Below, one piece after another: positions 46,553 to 58,900 of a stretch of DNA of 64,000 nucleotides (position 1 is its first letter; each line of letters starts with the position of its first letter). The position numbers and the translations under genes are program-made. The DNA comes from Inia geoffrensis (Eukaryota > Chordata > Mammalia > Artiodactyla > Iniidae): NCBI GenBank assembly GCA_036417435.1, contig CM070899.1:168359494-168423493 (forward strand), given 5' to 3'. Below the pieces are notes generated by a model, which was given only the letters and a program-made list of their open reading frames with translations, ran no database searches and had not been told where the DNA came from.

Positions 46553-48250
46553 TTTTTCCCCAGCCACCAGAGTTTTTCCATGGCACTACCTCATGCCCCA
46601 GCCCTGACATTCTCACTGTGTATACTCTTATCAAAGCCTGCAGTCAGAGATTGATTTATACTCTAGTATAAATCACTGGAAAATAGATCATAGTGTTGTT
46701 TTTTCCCAAGGAATTTTTGCCTTAATATAAATCTGAGCTTCAAGCCATAAGGATGAAGCCCAAAGGAGGAGAGTCAGGACTTGGAGAGATCTCAGTGGAG
46801 AAGGGGCACGTAGGGTTTACCTGCGACAGCCCGGTTTTCATCTGTTGTCCCGGAATAATGACTAATATTCCCCCTCCCACTCTCCAAATTCTGGATCACT
46901 CTAGATACAGAAGAAACCTTTACGGTACCCCCAAAATGATATCAGACAATTGAAGGAAGAAAACAGGCTGACCGTTCCTTCGTGTTTTCCGTGTGCCCAA
47001 TTCTGAGCTTGGTACTGTGTATACATTAACTTACTAAATGGATCGGTCAAAATCTACTTCACCTAACCATCAACCACAGCTACCTCAGGTCAGAAATTGA
47101 CTGGCTCTACCAGGGCCATTTCTCAGAAAATGGATTCAAGAGTATTGCACGGACCGTCTTCATCACCAGTAGCCCAAATCAGAAAGACTCATGACACATG
47201 AAGCCTAAAAGAAAACCATATTGCTGTGAGGCGAGCAGATGGGAAAAGGCCCTGAGGACAGTCAATCCATAAGTATTTCAAAAGCACCTACAAGCCCAAC
47301 TTCATGTTGTGCCTTGTGAAGGGGACCAAGGAACCTTCAGAAGTGGCTCCCTGCCTTCCAAGGTGGTCCTTAGGTGGCATGATAATCAAGTAACAACTGA
47401 ACCACTATAGCAGGTTCACTGTTGGGGACAGCAGTTCATCAAGCAGACAGTGATTTTTTTTTTTTTCTTGGGTCTTATCATTGTGTGATGGCAACTCTCA
47501 AAATGAAATCCAGCTGCTGGGAACCCCTTTTTTCAGGGGATGCCTGAATCTGTCCACAGCCTTCGTCCCCACATGTCCCTTCCTCTCCTCTCCTGATCCT
47601 GACATTTAGAACCACACCTCTTCATGCAGAGCCCAGGATCACTGCTCTTTTTTCTTTTCCCCCTCCCCGGTTGCTGTAAAATACAGGAAAACGACAGGTC
47701 CGTGGTTAAAGTTTTATAGTAATGAAACCCAGGTATGCTCATTAGACAGCCACAGGGTTTATTTCAAATAACTCACTGTTTTAGGGAATTTTGGCCTCTT
47801 GGGGGAGTACCATCAAGTGTGCAGTTGGGGGTAATTCTATTGTACTCTGAAAAGGAAAGTCCTCAAAACGATTCCATTAAAATGGATTGACTGTTCAGAG
47901 GCCATGTAAATGGATGTCCAGGGTCCTCAAGGGCCATGCAAATAGGCGGACTTGGCCAGTTCCAAGTAATTACTTTAGAAAGCAAGACAACAAAATCAAT
48001 TCCAAGCCCTGTTACCGGGTGTATGGTCATCACTTACAAAAGAGGCTCGCTTGCCACCCGTCCATCCAGAGGCCAGCAGGGAGCAGCGTGAAGTTGTGGC
48101 TGGCATGTGAATGCTGCCTTTCTGTACCTCGGGGGCGTTTTCTGTGTGTGAAATCATCAGGATAATGCTGACTGTGTCTCGCTTGCACAGGGTCTGCGTG
48201 GGCCCGGGGCTTTATGGAGGAACGTAACAGATTTACGGTGGGCAATAATC
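46553..48250. other. Unique intronic sequence
   Basis: No repeat recognised beyond a T run at 47456-47466. Confidence 0.4.
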
Positions 48251-48252
48251 TC

Positions 48253-48430
48253 TAACATTTATTAAGCACGTCAGTGTATACACCAGAATCTGTGGTCTAT
48301 GTACATTTTCATAAATTACCTTGTTTAATAACCCTGGGATAGAGCTGCTGCTACCCCGTTTTAAAAGTAAGGAAAAGCAGCTTAGAGAGTGTCAGAAATG
48401 TGTCCAACACCCAGTCCGTCTGAAGTGCTA
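48253..48430 (-). repeat. MIR fragment
   Basis: CTAACATTTATTAAGCACGTC, TTACCTTGTTTAATAACCC, CCGTTTTAAAAGTAAGGAAA and AGCAGCTTAGAGAGTGTCAG is a diverged reverse-complement MIR. Confidence 0.7.
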
Positions 48431-48439
48431 GTAAAGGAC

Positions 48440-49665
48440 GACTGCTTTACTCAGCAAAGCTCTATGAGCAGAGCAGGGAGGAAGTATCCAGGGCCACTTT
48501 GAAACCTGTCATAGCCTCTGCCCTGAGAACTCTGGGACCAAGGATGCTTGCCTTTTATCACTAGAACATCAATTTATACTTGGCTACAAAAGTGCATTTC
48601 TTATATGATTTCTGCTGTTCCAGGCAATTTGTAAAAATATCTCCCTCCCCGATCTACATGCACATGAAAGATGCCTTAGTTTTCATGGGAGTGGGCAAGG
48701 CAGTTATAATGCCCATAAATATCAGCTCTCTGGAGCCATCTGCTACAGAGAAGGTCTAAAATAAGGACAGATCTTTACTTGAGCCAGCATACAGTTTCTG
48801 TAGCCGATGAGTTTGCCTCCATTTCATTTTGACCCGTAAAGGTCAGAATGAGGAAGTAGATATGACTTTCCTCACCCCCCATAACAGGAAAAATACCTTG
48901 GCTCTAGTCTGGATTGAAAGCCTCTTATGAAAGAGTCCAGCCCCACCTAGAACAGGCCCATGAGAAGTTGGAATACCAGTGATACCACTGGTAAGTGCTA
49001 AAGTGCTGAGCTGTATTTTATTCAAGCCGAGACATAAGGGGTCTGAATGTGTAGACTTGGCAAATACAAGTTGCCCGACCATCAAAGCAGGACAGTGAAG
49101 TTGAGACTTAAGAGCGTGGTCTGGCCAGGAAGCATCTCATGGCCCAGTGTGCTGAATTGAGAATCACAGGAAAATGACTCTCATTGCCACCAGACTCCTA
49201 ATTATAACGCCGTCCTGTCCCCAAGAGAGCGCATACTACACAATAACCTTATATTAGAAACTTCTTTTTAATGAGGTCCCTCGGTGCTTTTGAAACAAAA
49301 TCCTTTTTAATTGGAGCTATCTTCTACCACATTTAACCCTGGGACACCTTCCTTAATCTATGTCAAGGTATCTTGATTAACTCAGCCTGAGGCCTTGCTC
49401 AGTCCTCTGGACCCTTGGAGAAGAAGGCTTTGCTGCCATGCCCCCCTAGAACCCTCTCTGCCACCAAGACTCGTGGGGGACTGACCAGCCCAGGAATTGG
49501 GGCCAGACACACTGACTTGAGGGAGACCACCCAGTATGGCCTTCTTGTTGGCTTGTCACGTTCAACCTATTTTCTTCTTACCTTGAAAGAAAAAATATAG
49601 CCCTCCCTCCTACTCTAGAATTCATATTTTAAAAATACAAATTAATCAAATCCACAGTTTGCTTA
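48440..49665. other. Unique intronic sequence
   Basis: No repeat or gene recognised. Confidence 0.4.
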
Positions 49666-49681
49666 TTCTGTTGCATTTCTT

Positions 49682-49895
49682 TTTTTTTTTTTTTTTTTTG
49701 CGGTACACGGGCCTCTCGCTGCCATGGCCTCTCCCGTCGCGGAGCACAGGCTCCGGACGCGCAGGCTTAGCGGCCATGGCTCACGGGCCCAGCCGCTCCG
49801 CGGCACGTGGGATCCTCCCGGACCAGGGCACAAACCCGTGTCCCCTGCATCGGCAGGCGGACTCTCAACCACTGAGCCACCAGGGAAGCCCTCCC
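49682..49895 (-). mobile_element. CHR-type SINE, short form, antisense
   Basis: A T19 tail then GCGGTACACGGGCCTCTCGC through to GAGCCACCAGGGAAGCC, near consensus. An 11-bp duplication TTGCATTTCTT flanks it (49671-49681 and 49896-49906). Confidence 0.94.
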
Positions 49896-49906
49896 TTGCA
49901 TTTCTT

Positions 49907-51569
49907 AACAAAGGAGACTGCTTGCCCTCTACATTCTGTCCCCATGACTCCTTGGCAAACACGCACGGCACCGTAAACTCACCTTCCAATGCTTAGAGCA
50001 GAGTGGGAGCCTTTGAGAAACAGCCAAGTGCAGTGATTGTCTCATCAGGGGAAAGGGGTGACTTTAAAATTCTTCAGATACTTTTACAGCTATTACACTG
50101 AAATGGTTTAACCTAAAGTGGCTTATTTCAGAGGCCCAGGGAAAGGGGAGAAAGCAGATCCCAGCAATTTTGCCCTTGATATCTTTTCGATCTGTGTCCT
50201 GCAGTTGTTGGGATTTACATAATAATTGGTGAGGAAGTATTGCGGTACACACAGATCCATACACATCCCTCCTGGTTGCTTTCCTGAAAGGCTTAAAAAT
50301 GCGGTAGATTTAATCTAGGTCAAAAAAAGAAAGAAACTCCATTTGCCTGGCAGAGGATTTGGAGAGCGTGCCTCACTTCACAGGGCCATGGGAGTATCAG
50401 GAGATGGTTCCTTCAAGAAAAGTCACCAGGGCAGATTGTGATCTTGTGGCCAATTAACCGACTGTGGTCCCAGCACGTCAGGTGCGGAGTCTCAGGAAAG
50501 GGTGCGGGGTTGCACGGAGCCCCGTGAGATCAACGCTCTCTCCCTGGTTGAAGAGTTGGCACTGATCTACTGTCTAGGGGTCCTCCTGCTGGCGACATGA
50601 GTCGGGGTGCTTGGAGGAGCATAGGATCTGCGCCCCAGGCAGCCAGAAGTCATAAGCACAGCTCCTGCTTTGTCAGTGAAATTCCCTGGGGATTCCCTTG
50701 GGGTTGCAGTTGGTGGGCCAAACAGTGGTGTCCACGTAATTCAGGGACTGAAAGCAGAATGACGGCTCCGTCTGCTTCCTAGGTAATGGCCAGATGGTAT
50801 TACTTTTTACATCAGGGTGCCCATTATATGAAACTCTCTAAAAATAAGCTAATTGGATACGGTTTCATTAAAAGTTGATTTCTACAGGATGTGGCATTTG
50901 TATCGGGTAGCTGTTATTCTCACTCTGGAAGTCCCACTTTTACATAGAGAGGGAAAAAAGTGCTTTATCTTAGAGAAGACTGTTAGAAGTTTAAAACAGG
51001 AGAGGTTTGGGGTGTAAAAAGACATTTTTGGTGACATGAGAGGAGGTTGAAGCAGTCTTGAGGATCCCTCAGAGGAAAGCAGACGTATCAGGGGTGGTTC
51101 GTGACAAACTCTCCTATGATAGGCATTAACTTTGAAGGTGGCTGTGAACCATTAGTGATGTGGATGGTTTTGCCTTTGCTCTGAGCTGCTTGTGTGATTG
51201 TGGGCTTTTGGCTAATATGCTATGGGAGGGGGAATGGAGAGTTGGGTGACTCAAGTTAATTAATTGTAAAATCCTTTGATTCTATGGAATAGGCATAGAA
51301 GCCAAGAGAAAGATGACACGTTAACTTCCTCTAATTTTATTTTTCTTACTTTTGAGTTTATAGCAAAAAAAAAAAAGGATGCAAAACAAAACCCTTTCAT
51401 CTTCTTGCAGGCTCTTACCATTTAAGGAGTTTCTGCTTAGCTGCTTTTTAAAATTCTTTTCCTTGGTATCTCAGTTGATATCATTACAACCACCTTGGTG
51501 CAGCATCCAAGTTCAGAGGGGCCACGATAAGGAAATCATACTAGGGAATACATAAATGTATTTAGCAGG
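49907..51569. other. Unique intronic sequence
   Basis: No repeat or gene recognised. There is a poly-A run at 51365-51376. Confidence 0.4.
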
Positions 51570-51586
51570 CAGGGGACTGAATTTTA

Positions 51587-52370
51587 TTTTATTTTTTTAT
51601 TGAAGTATAGTTGATTTACAGTATTGTGTTAGTTTCAGGTATACAGCAAAGTGATTCATATAGAAAGATAGATAGGTAGATAGATAGTGACGGATGGATG
51701 GGATGGATAGATAGGGTTCATAGGCAGATAGATTAATTGATTCTTTTTCAGATTCTTTTCCCTTATGGGTTATTACAAGATATTGAATAGAGTTCCCTGT
51801 GCTATACAGTAGGTCCTTGTTGTTTATCTGTGTTATATATAGTAGTGTGTGTATGTTAGTCCCATACTCCTAATTTATATCTCCCCACACCTTTCTCCTT
51901 TGGTAACCATCAGTTTGTTTTCTATGTCTGTGAATCTGTGTCTGTTTTGTAAATAAATTCACTTCTATTATTTTGTAGATTTCACATATAAATGGTATCA
52001 TGTACTATTTGTCTTTCTCTGTCTGACTTCACCCAGTATAATACTCTCTAGGTCCATCCATGTTGCTTCAAATGGCAAAATTTCATTCTTTCTTATGGCT
52101 GAGTAGTATTCCATTGTGTGTTTATGTACCACATCTTCTTTATCCTTTCATTGATGGACACTTAGGTTGCTTTCATGTCTTGACTATTGTAACCAGTGCT
52201 GCTATGAACATGGGGGTGCGTGTAGCTTTTCAAATTAGAGTTTGCATCTTTTCCAGATATATGCCCAGGATCATATGGTAGCTCTAACCTTAGTTTTCTA
52301 AGGAAACTCCATACTGTTTTCCATAATGGCTGCACCGATTTACATTCCCACCAACAGTGTAGGAGGGTTC
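51587..52370 (-). mobile_element. 5'-truncated L1 insertion (0.8 kb) with a 17-bp target duplication, antisense
   Basis: Begins with the antisense tail TTTATTTTTTTATTGAAGTA and the L1 3' UTR (ACAGCAAAGTGATTCATATAG). It runs to GTAGTATTCCATTGTGTGTT, CTATGAACATGGGGGTGCGTG and CCACCAACAGTGTAGGAGGG. It is bounded by a perfect 17-bp duplication CAGGGGACTGAATTTTA (51570-51586 and 52371-52387), which fixes both ends. It contains a (GATA)-like array near 51663-51735. It has no coding capacity. Confidence 0.96.
51663..51735. repeat. (GATA)/(GGAT) array inside the L1
   Basis: Imperfect AGATAGATAGGTAGATAGAT and GATGGATGGGATGGATAGAT units occupy the site that is (AC)n in the copy at 45.6 kb. Confidence 0.85.
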
Positions 52371-52387
52371 CAGGGGACTGAATTTTA

Positions 52388-54500
52388 AATGCAGCTTGTG
52401 ACATCAGTAGCATTACGCGTTAAGTCCCATCTTACATTCCTCTAAAGCAAGCCATGTTTTGAGGACAAAGTAGAAAGAATAAAGAAAGATCTAGGACCAT
52501 GGAGGCCCCAAGTTAGTAACAGTGCATTGGATGTGGTTTTTAACCGACAGTGCCAGTTCTTTTGGGGGGGGGTGGACTTTAGGCTGAGGAAGGGGATCCA
52601 TCCGTGATTCTCCAGGGGACCAGTTTGCCTCCTGAAGCATCTGTGTTCTTTGGAAGGATGGCATTTTGCCATTGTCCTTTTCCTCAAACTCTTGAGGGTC
52701 ATCTTCTAGACCCCTGAAAGGCTACTTTTTTTTTTTTTTAAGGTCAGTGCTAAGTTTACTTTAACAGTTTAATTCAGGGGATTTTTTGATGGGGTTTTTG
52801 AACCTTTAACTGCCTTGTAGAAACTGAAAGTCAAGGGTCTTGGCAGTGGGTAAGCCCATGGTTGATAGTCAAAACCTTACTTAGCATGTGGGAGATTCAC
52901 TTGAGCACAGAGTGCACCACTGAGATCAACAACCTTCAAAGAAGCGTGAAATTCTCTACATAGTGGCTGAGTTTGGGGGAGAGAGCAGATGATAAGGGGA
53001 AGCAACGATGAGAAGTCCGTCCTCTTTTGACTTAAACTGTGCGACTGACTCGACACGAAGCCAAGGTCCCAACTGCAGTTGGACTTGTGTAAAGGAGGCA
53101 CTTGCTTTGCTTGCAAATGTGTAGACAAAAGAGAGCTTCGTTCACAGGAAGAAAAAAAACCGTAGCAGGTTCAGTCATTTAGCCTCACAGGGCCTTGGTC
53201 TCTTGATCTGACGGCCCCTTAGAATTCAAAGGCAGCCTTTAAAGGAATTTTCAGTTTACACCATGGTGACCCTGTTGCTGTCTTGAATTCAAATACAGCT
53301 TGAACTGAATCTCTCTGCCGGGGCTATTCCTTTTTTTTTTTTAAAAGAAATAAGTACGTACAGGGTTCAATCAGCACGTGATTTTTCTGTGGTTGTTTTC
53401 AAGGGTTTATTTGTGTAGGTTTTGACAGTGATGCAGATTTCTTGTGCAAGATGTTGAGTGACCTTGAGGACGTGGATGGACCCCTCTTTATACCCCTGGG
53501 ACAGAGTTGACTTGGGGAGACAGGTGTCCACGTACACAACACCAGAAGCTCCGAACTTGAAGTACTTTTTATTTTACCAGCTTGGCCACAGCATTGTGGG
53601 AAATCATTTTTTCACCTTTTCTCCTCTATCCTCAAGTTGTCTAGTTGTCTGTATTTCAGAAAACGTTCCACAATTTCCCATATTAAGATATTACTGAAGA
53701 GTTGCATCAGAAAAAGTATTAACAGTCAGGACGAGAACATTCCAAAAAAGGCCCTTTCTCCCATTTATGGGAGCAACCTTTCAAGGAGAGGGAGCTGGTG
53801 GCTCCAGGAAAGTCATGAGGAATGTTCCACTAGACCAGCCATACGTAGGGCTGGCCTCCTGTGCCACTGAGAGTGTAATTGTTGGCATGTGATCTGAAAT
53901 TTCTACCCCACAGCGGACAAGTGACGATTTCAATAATTGCAAACCTTTCAAGTCACTGACCTCCCATCTTCATAACCTGGATTCTTTAAAACAAACACAC
54001 AGGTAGAGTAAAAAACTACCATGCTGTCTGTATTTTAGAGCCAAAGACTTAAAGGTGTTTTTTTATAAAATGGTGTCTTCAGAGCATCAAACCTTAGTTT
54101 CCTTCCTCCCCAATTTGGTAACCTCAGAGAAGTTTCTTGAACTAGTACGGTGTCAGTTTTCTTCAGGGAAGAACTAATTTTAAAATCTGATCTCGGTACC
54201 ATTCTCTCGGGCTGTGTCTACACCACCCTCCACACAGAAGAATGTAAATTAAGTGCTGTTTGACTCAGGACAGGCCGTGATATATAAACTGGTGATCTCT
54301 ACATAAGTAGTGCATTTTTTTTCCCTGTGAGTATTATTACCAAGAGTTTCCAAGTTAGGCTTTTCCAAGAGAAACAGCTGTGGTTTGAAAAGATTGGTGA
54401 TAATCCAGATGGCTCCTTTTAGGATAAGTCTACTTGATCATTTAAAATTGAAGTCAAGTCTTTCAGTAAAGTTGAGTGTCTTCTTGATGGCTTTAAATAC
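52388..54500. other. Unique intronic sequence
   Basis: No repeat recognised except T runs (52727-52739, 53331-53341) and a G run at 52564-52575. Confidence 0.4.
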
Positions 54501-54507
54501 ACTACTG

Positions 54508-54509
<2 letters not shown>

Positions 54510-54558
<49 letters not shown>
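54510..54558 (+). repeat. (TG)n microsatellite, about 24 units
   Basis: Uninterrupted GT/TG dinucleotides. In the CELF2 transcript this is a UG repeat, the sequence class that CELF proteins and TDP-43 bind. Confidence 0.95.
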
Positions 54559-54559
<1 letters not shown>

Positions 54560-56220
54560 AGAGAGACCATTGGCCTGTCTTCTTTGAGGCTTTATCTTTG
54601 GAAACAGCAGAAACCTCATCACAGTGTCTCAGATTATTCAGCAGTGAAGCCAGCAGAATACCTGAGGGAACTTTTTATGGCCACAGGAAATATTTGTGAG
54701 GAAATATAGTCAGACACCAACTACCCTATTTGGAGTAGGTAGCTCTTGGCATCTCTGAGAATTACCATTCTCAACTTACGGTACAAGATGGTCTAATCAT
54801 ATCACACAATTATGATCGTGATGACACATTGCTTTATAAGCTGAACATGGGCAACCAGATTGCTGAACTTGCCAACTTGTGGGAATCGGGGCCATCAAAA
54901 GCTGCCAGGCCCCCTGACTCGTTCCCTTGGGGCCCAGCGTCCCCTGGGTTCCTCCTGCCCATCCAGAGATGCTCACAGTGAGGCCTCACACCGGTGGCCT
55001 TCACAGTGGGCACTCTGTACCCCAGGACCTTTCTCTCTAGACCTTCTTTCCCATCCAAACAGATCTGTCTTAAGTGGCCTTCCTAGGGGTCAGCCAGGTG
55101 GTCAAAGTTGAGACACAAAATGAATTCACAGGGAGATGGTAATGGCCAGTGAGCTTTCATGTGATACCCCGTGCAGTATGTAGACTGAGCAGTATCTCTT
55201 GGGGTTCAGTACAGGAGTCATCACTAGTGGGCATGTTAGGCTCTGTATGGGCCTGAAACACTGATATTTGGTTCTGGAATCACCTCTCGAGTTCTACCCC
55301 CTAACTTGTTCTACCTGTGAATTTAAAGAGCCGTGGTGGGGAGTAAGGGGATGGGCCTGATAAACAGACATGCAGCAGATGGATTTTTTTAATTTTTTGC
55401 TCTGAAATCCAGAGCTCTTATTAACACAGTAAGCTGTTGCAACTCTTGGAAAGTGAGATGCCATGAAGTCACCTGGGCGTGGGACATCATGTTTATCTTT
55501 CCTAAGCTGTCTGCTGCCATTGGCAGAAACTCCAGAGCCAGGGGATAAAGGTGGCAAGAATTATAAGGTGCGAGTGCTTATGAGACTGTGTCAGATGGGT
55601 AGTGCAGAAAAATGTGAAGCCGCACAGAGCAGAAAACAGGAGGGCTGAGCCTGGCGGAAGCTTTCGGCTCTGCCCAGCCCCGGAGTCCCCTGGCGGGTGG
55701 CTTCCCATCTGTGACGTGCATCAGGCCTCGCTCTGCACTCCACAGGCAGCAGGGAAAGCGGATTCTGGGAGCGATGCTGACACCGGAGGGGTGGTCACCT
55801 CGGGTGCACGTCGCAGCCGCTGACCATTGAAGAGTGCCCGGGGCTGTTGTCGGCGTTTAACCACCCACCTTACAATGATGTTGTAAGCAGAGCCTGGTTG
55901 GAGGAGGGAGGTCTGTCCCCCGAATCAGACTGCTGGGCCATCTGGTGGTTCAGCTGACCTGCAAATGAATCTGGTAAATTTCAGACCTGAGTTACAGCTG
56001 GTGCAGGGAAATCTAAAAGCCAGGTGGTTCCCTTAACAGCTGTCCATCCAGTTAGGGTAGGCAGGAAAGAAAATTCCAACTCTGTTGCACCTCCACGGGT
56101 TTTCTAGGATCTAGAGTCGCACCCTGGCCTTTTGCCATGATGAGCACCATCTCAGGGCAAGCGTTAATGATATTTCTCCCTTCCTGTGTTGAAATGATCT
56201 CCGCAAGTCAGTGAGTCTAA
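54560..56220. other. Unique intronic sequence
   Basis: No repeat or gene recognised. The open frames at 54834-55111 and 55463-55823 overlap others and lack domains. Confidence 0.4.
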
Positions 56221-56221
56221 G

Positions 56222-56262
56222 ATTTTATTTTATTTTATTTTTATTTATTTATTTTTTTTCAC
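56222..56262. repeat. (TTTTA)n / T-rich simple repeat
   Basis: ATTTTATTTTATTTTATTTT followed by (ATTT)n and a T8 run. Confidence 0.85.
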
Positions 56263-56614
56263 TCCTGCCTGGTTCCCATCCCCTTTGTGATGTGGGCCCT
56301 CTGGTGTGAGGTCTGAGTCTAAGATTTTGAGTGAGTATATCAAGTGATTGACTACTAAAAAAGCTGTGGTTGTTTAGCTGGGAGAGTACTCATGGAAGCA
56401 AGAGTCTGTGAAACACATTCTTACTCTGGAAGTGTCCAGACTCATGTCCCATTGGGGGAAAAACACAAATGGCTGACTCTAAGATGAATGTTGAAATTGG
56501 GAGCATTTCTGCTGCAGCTTTTCTGATAACTTAATGAAACATTACTTTTATTAAGTCAGTTAGTATGCATGCTGAATGAAGTGCATGACATTTTTAGCCA
56601 AGAAAGGGAAGGAA

Positions 56615-56823
56615 TTTTTTTTTTTTTTTTTGTGGTACGCGGGCCTCTCACTGTTGTGGCCTCTCCCGTTGCGGAGCACAGGCTCCAGACGTGCAGGCTC
56701 AGCGGCCATGGCTTACGGGCCCAGCCGCTCCGCGGCACGTGGGATCTTCCCAGACCAGGGCATGAACCCATGTCCCCTGCATCGGCAGGTGGACTCTCAA
56801 CCACTGCGCCACCAGGGAAGCCC
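56615..56823 (-). mobile_element. CHR-type SINE, short form, antisense
   Basis: T17 tail and GTGGTACGCGGGCCTCTCAC on the left, GCGCCACCAGGGAAGCCC on the right. A short AGGAAT duplication (about 56610-56615 and 56824-56829) is visible. Confidence 0.92.
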
Positions 56824-56946
56824 AGGAATAATTTTGACTGTTTAAAAAAAAAATTTATTCTGAATGAAACCCTTTGGTTATATATCCATGTAGTTTTTTT
56901 TTTTTTTTTTTTCAGGGGGAGGGAGTGGTAGGCAGACCTGGGGTTT

Positions 56947-56947
<1 letters not shown>

Positions 56948-56983
<36 letters not shown>

Positions 56984-57339
56984 TTTTAAATAAATTTATT
57001 TATTTATTTTTGGCTGCATTGCGTCTTTGTTGCTACACACAGGCTTACTCTAGTTGAGGCAAGTAGGAGCGGGGGCTACTCTTCATTGCAGTGCGTGTGC
57101 TTCTCATTGTGGTGGCTTCTCTTGTTGCAGAGCACGGGCTCTAGGCACGCGGTCCTCAGTAGTTGTGGCACAAGGGCTCAGTAGTTGTGGCTCGTGGGCT
57201 CTAGAGAGCAGGCTCAGTAGTTGTGGCACATGGGCTTAGTTGCTCCACAGCATGTGGGACCTTCCCGGACCAGGGCTCCAACCCGTGTCCCCTGCATTGG
57301 CAGGTGGATTCTTAACCAGTGCGCCACCAAGGAAGTCCC
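56948..57339 (-). mobile_element. CHR-type SINE, long form, antisense, with a (TG)n tail
   Basis: Reverse CHR sequence from TTATTTATTTTTGGCTGCAT (about 57000) to GCGCCACCAAGGAAGTCCC. Left of its AT-rich tail lies a (TG)n array (56949-56980). Imperfect flanks CAGACCTGG (56933-56941) and CAGAGCTGG (57340-57348) suggest that the dinucleotide array is part of the insert, as an evolved A-rich tail. It lies 125 bp from the previous SINE in the same orientation. Confidence 0.85.
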
Positions 57340-57359
57340 CAGAGCTGGTTTTTATTCAC

Positions 57360-58780
57360 TGCTCTAGGGGTGATGCAGCTAAAGTAACTCAGGTATAGAG
57401 GAAGTAAGGTATTTTCCACTGAGTCATTCAGGAACCGAAGGTATGAAACCAAAATAAGTCTTGGGGTGAGATTCCCCCAGATCCCCGATGTTGGTGCGAG
57501 TGGTTCATTGCATGAGGGTGCCCAGCCGAGGCTACAAGTCGGGGCAGAAATTCAGCCCGAGCTCTACTCACTGAGCCTTGGGGCTCTGCCCACCTGGAGA
57601 TGGGATACCTCCTTCAAAGGTCCCAAGTTTGTTTGCCAAGCATGGTGCCTATGGAGCTGAGCTTTTGGGTTGGGGGTTGGTGAGCAGTGAGGGGTTAGGC
57701 GTATCACCAGTGGTGTCCAGGTTGCTCTTCTGTGTATTACAACTAGAACTGGAGCTTCAGGGGGCATGTCCTTCCAAGGTCTTGGTTTAGATGGGACTAG
57801 AGTAAAAGAGTTCAAAGCTATGCACAGTTCAAAGGGGATCTGTAGTGACAAATCCCTGATTTCACCTTGTCGGTTGCATAGGCAGAGTGGACCCTGGGTG
57901 AAGTTGGAAAGAGATCGAGATTTGGAATATCTTTCCATCTCCCTTCTGTCCATTAAGACTCCTCACTGCATTCTTGCCCCGCTTCACCCCCATCCCAGGC
58001 TGCTCAGACATCAGCTTCAAACTTGCCCTTTCTCAAAGCAAAACAAAACAAACACAGAAACCACCCTCTGTTCACTAGGAACCTTGTTCAAGAGGGAAAC
58101 ACTTGAAGTTGCCACATTCAAGGTGTAAATAGCTAGGAACAATTACCTATTACCTTCCTCAAGGGTAGCATTTAAATACTTAAATAGCAGATGAACTGCA
58201 CCTTCCCAGTGGAATTTCAGGCCGTGGGAAGTGGTAGGGATTTTGTTTGGGTGTTTAAGGCAGGAAAGGATTCTTTATTCCTGAGACCGCTATATGTTGG
58301 GTCCACAGTGGCCCAACAACAAGATTCCTTCAGTTTACATCATCTGTATTCTTCGTTGCTTTTATCTTATCATGTATCATTCACAGTTTCCGTTCCCCTT
58401 GTCATTACACTGTTCTTTTAGGCCGACCTCGACTTTTCCTTCTTAGCTCTGAGCTTGGCCAGACTGGCATTTGTTTTCCTTCTCCTGAAATCATTCTTCC
58501 TTAATTGCCTTCTTTCCGGGCATGCAAACTGCCTTATGAGTTCCACTGCATCCGAAATCTTCTATTTTTTTAAGTATCACACCCTCAAAATCTACCTGCT
58601 TGAAAGTATCAGATTTTGTAGCTTCGATATTGAAGTTGAAGCTCAGAGTGTCCTCATTGCTTTCTCACCCAGAAGCCAACCCCATAAGCCCAGGAGAGAG
58701 AAGGGAGAACTTCCTCAGAGTCTGGTTGTTAGAAGCTTTTGGAAGACAGAGATGATGTCTTTCCCTGTTTTTCTTTTCTT
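57360..58780. other. Unique intronic sequence
   Basis: No repeat recognised. The frames at 57564-57953 (-) and 57766-58128 (+) overlap each other and carry no domain I know. Confidence 0.4.
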
Positions 58781-58782
58781 TC

Positions 58783-58900
58783 CTTTTTAATTTTACTGAA
58801 GTAGAGTTGATTTACCATGTTGTATTAATTTCTGCTGTACAGCAGAGTGATTCAGTTATACATTCTCTTTTTAAATATTCTTTTGCATCATGGTTTTCTT
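58783..58900 (-). mobile_element. L1 3'-end fragment, artiodactyl/cetacean type, antisense
   Basis: TTTAATTTTACTGAAGTAGAG, TTGATTTACCATGTTGTATTA and GCAGAGTGATTCAGTTATAC are the terminal about 110 bp of the same L1 3' UTR as at 37.0, 45.6 and 51.6 kb. Confidence 0.85.

Noticed and set aside
49659..49996. Proline/arginine-rich frames of 90-108 codons
   Set aside because: They are translations of the CHR SINE at 49682-49895, not genes.
54510..54558. CRISPR-like or tandem-array interpretation of the repeated units
   Set aside because: It is a plain dinucleotide microsatellite in a mammalian intron. There are no spacers and no associated genes.
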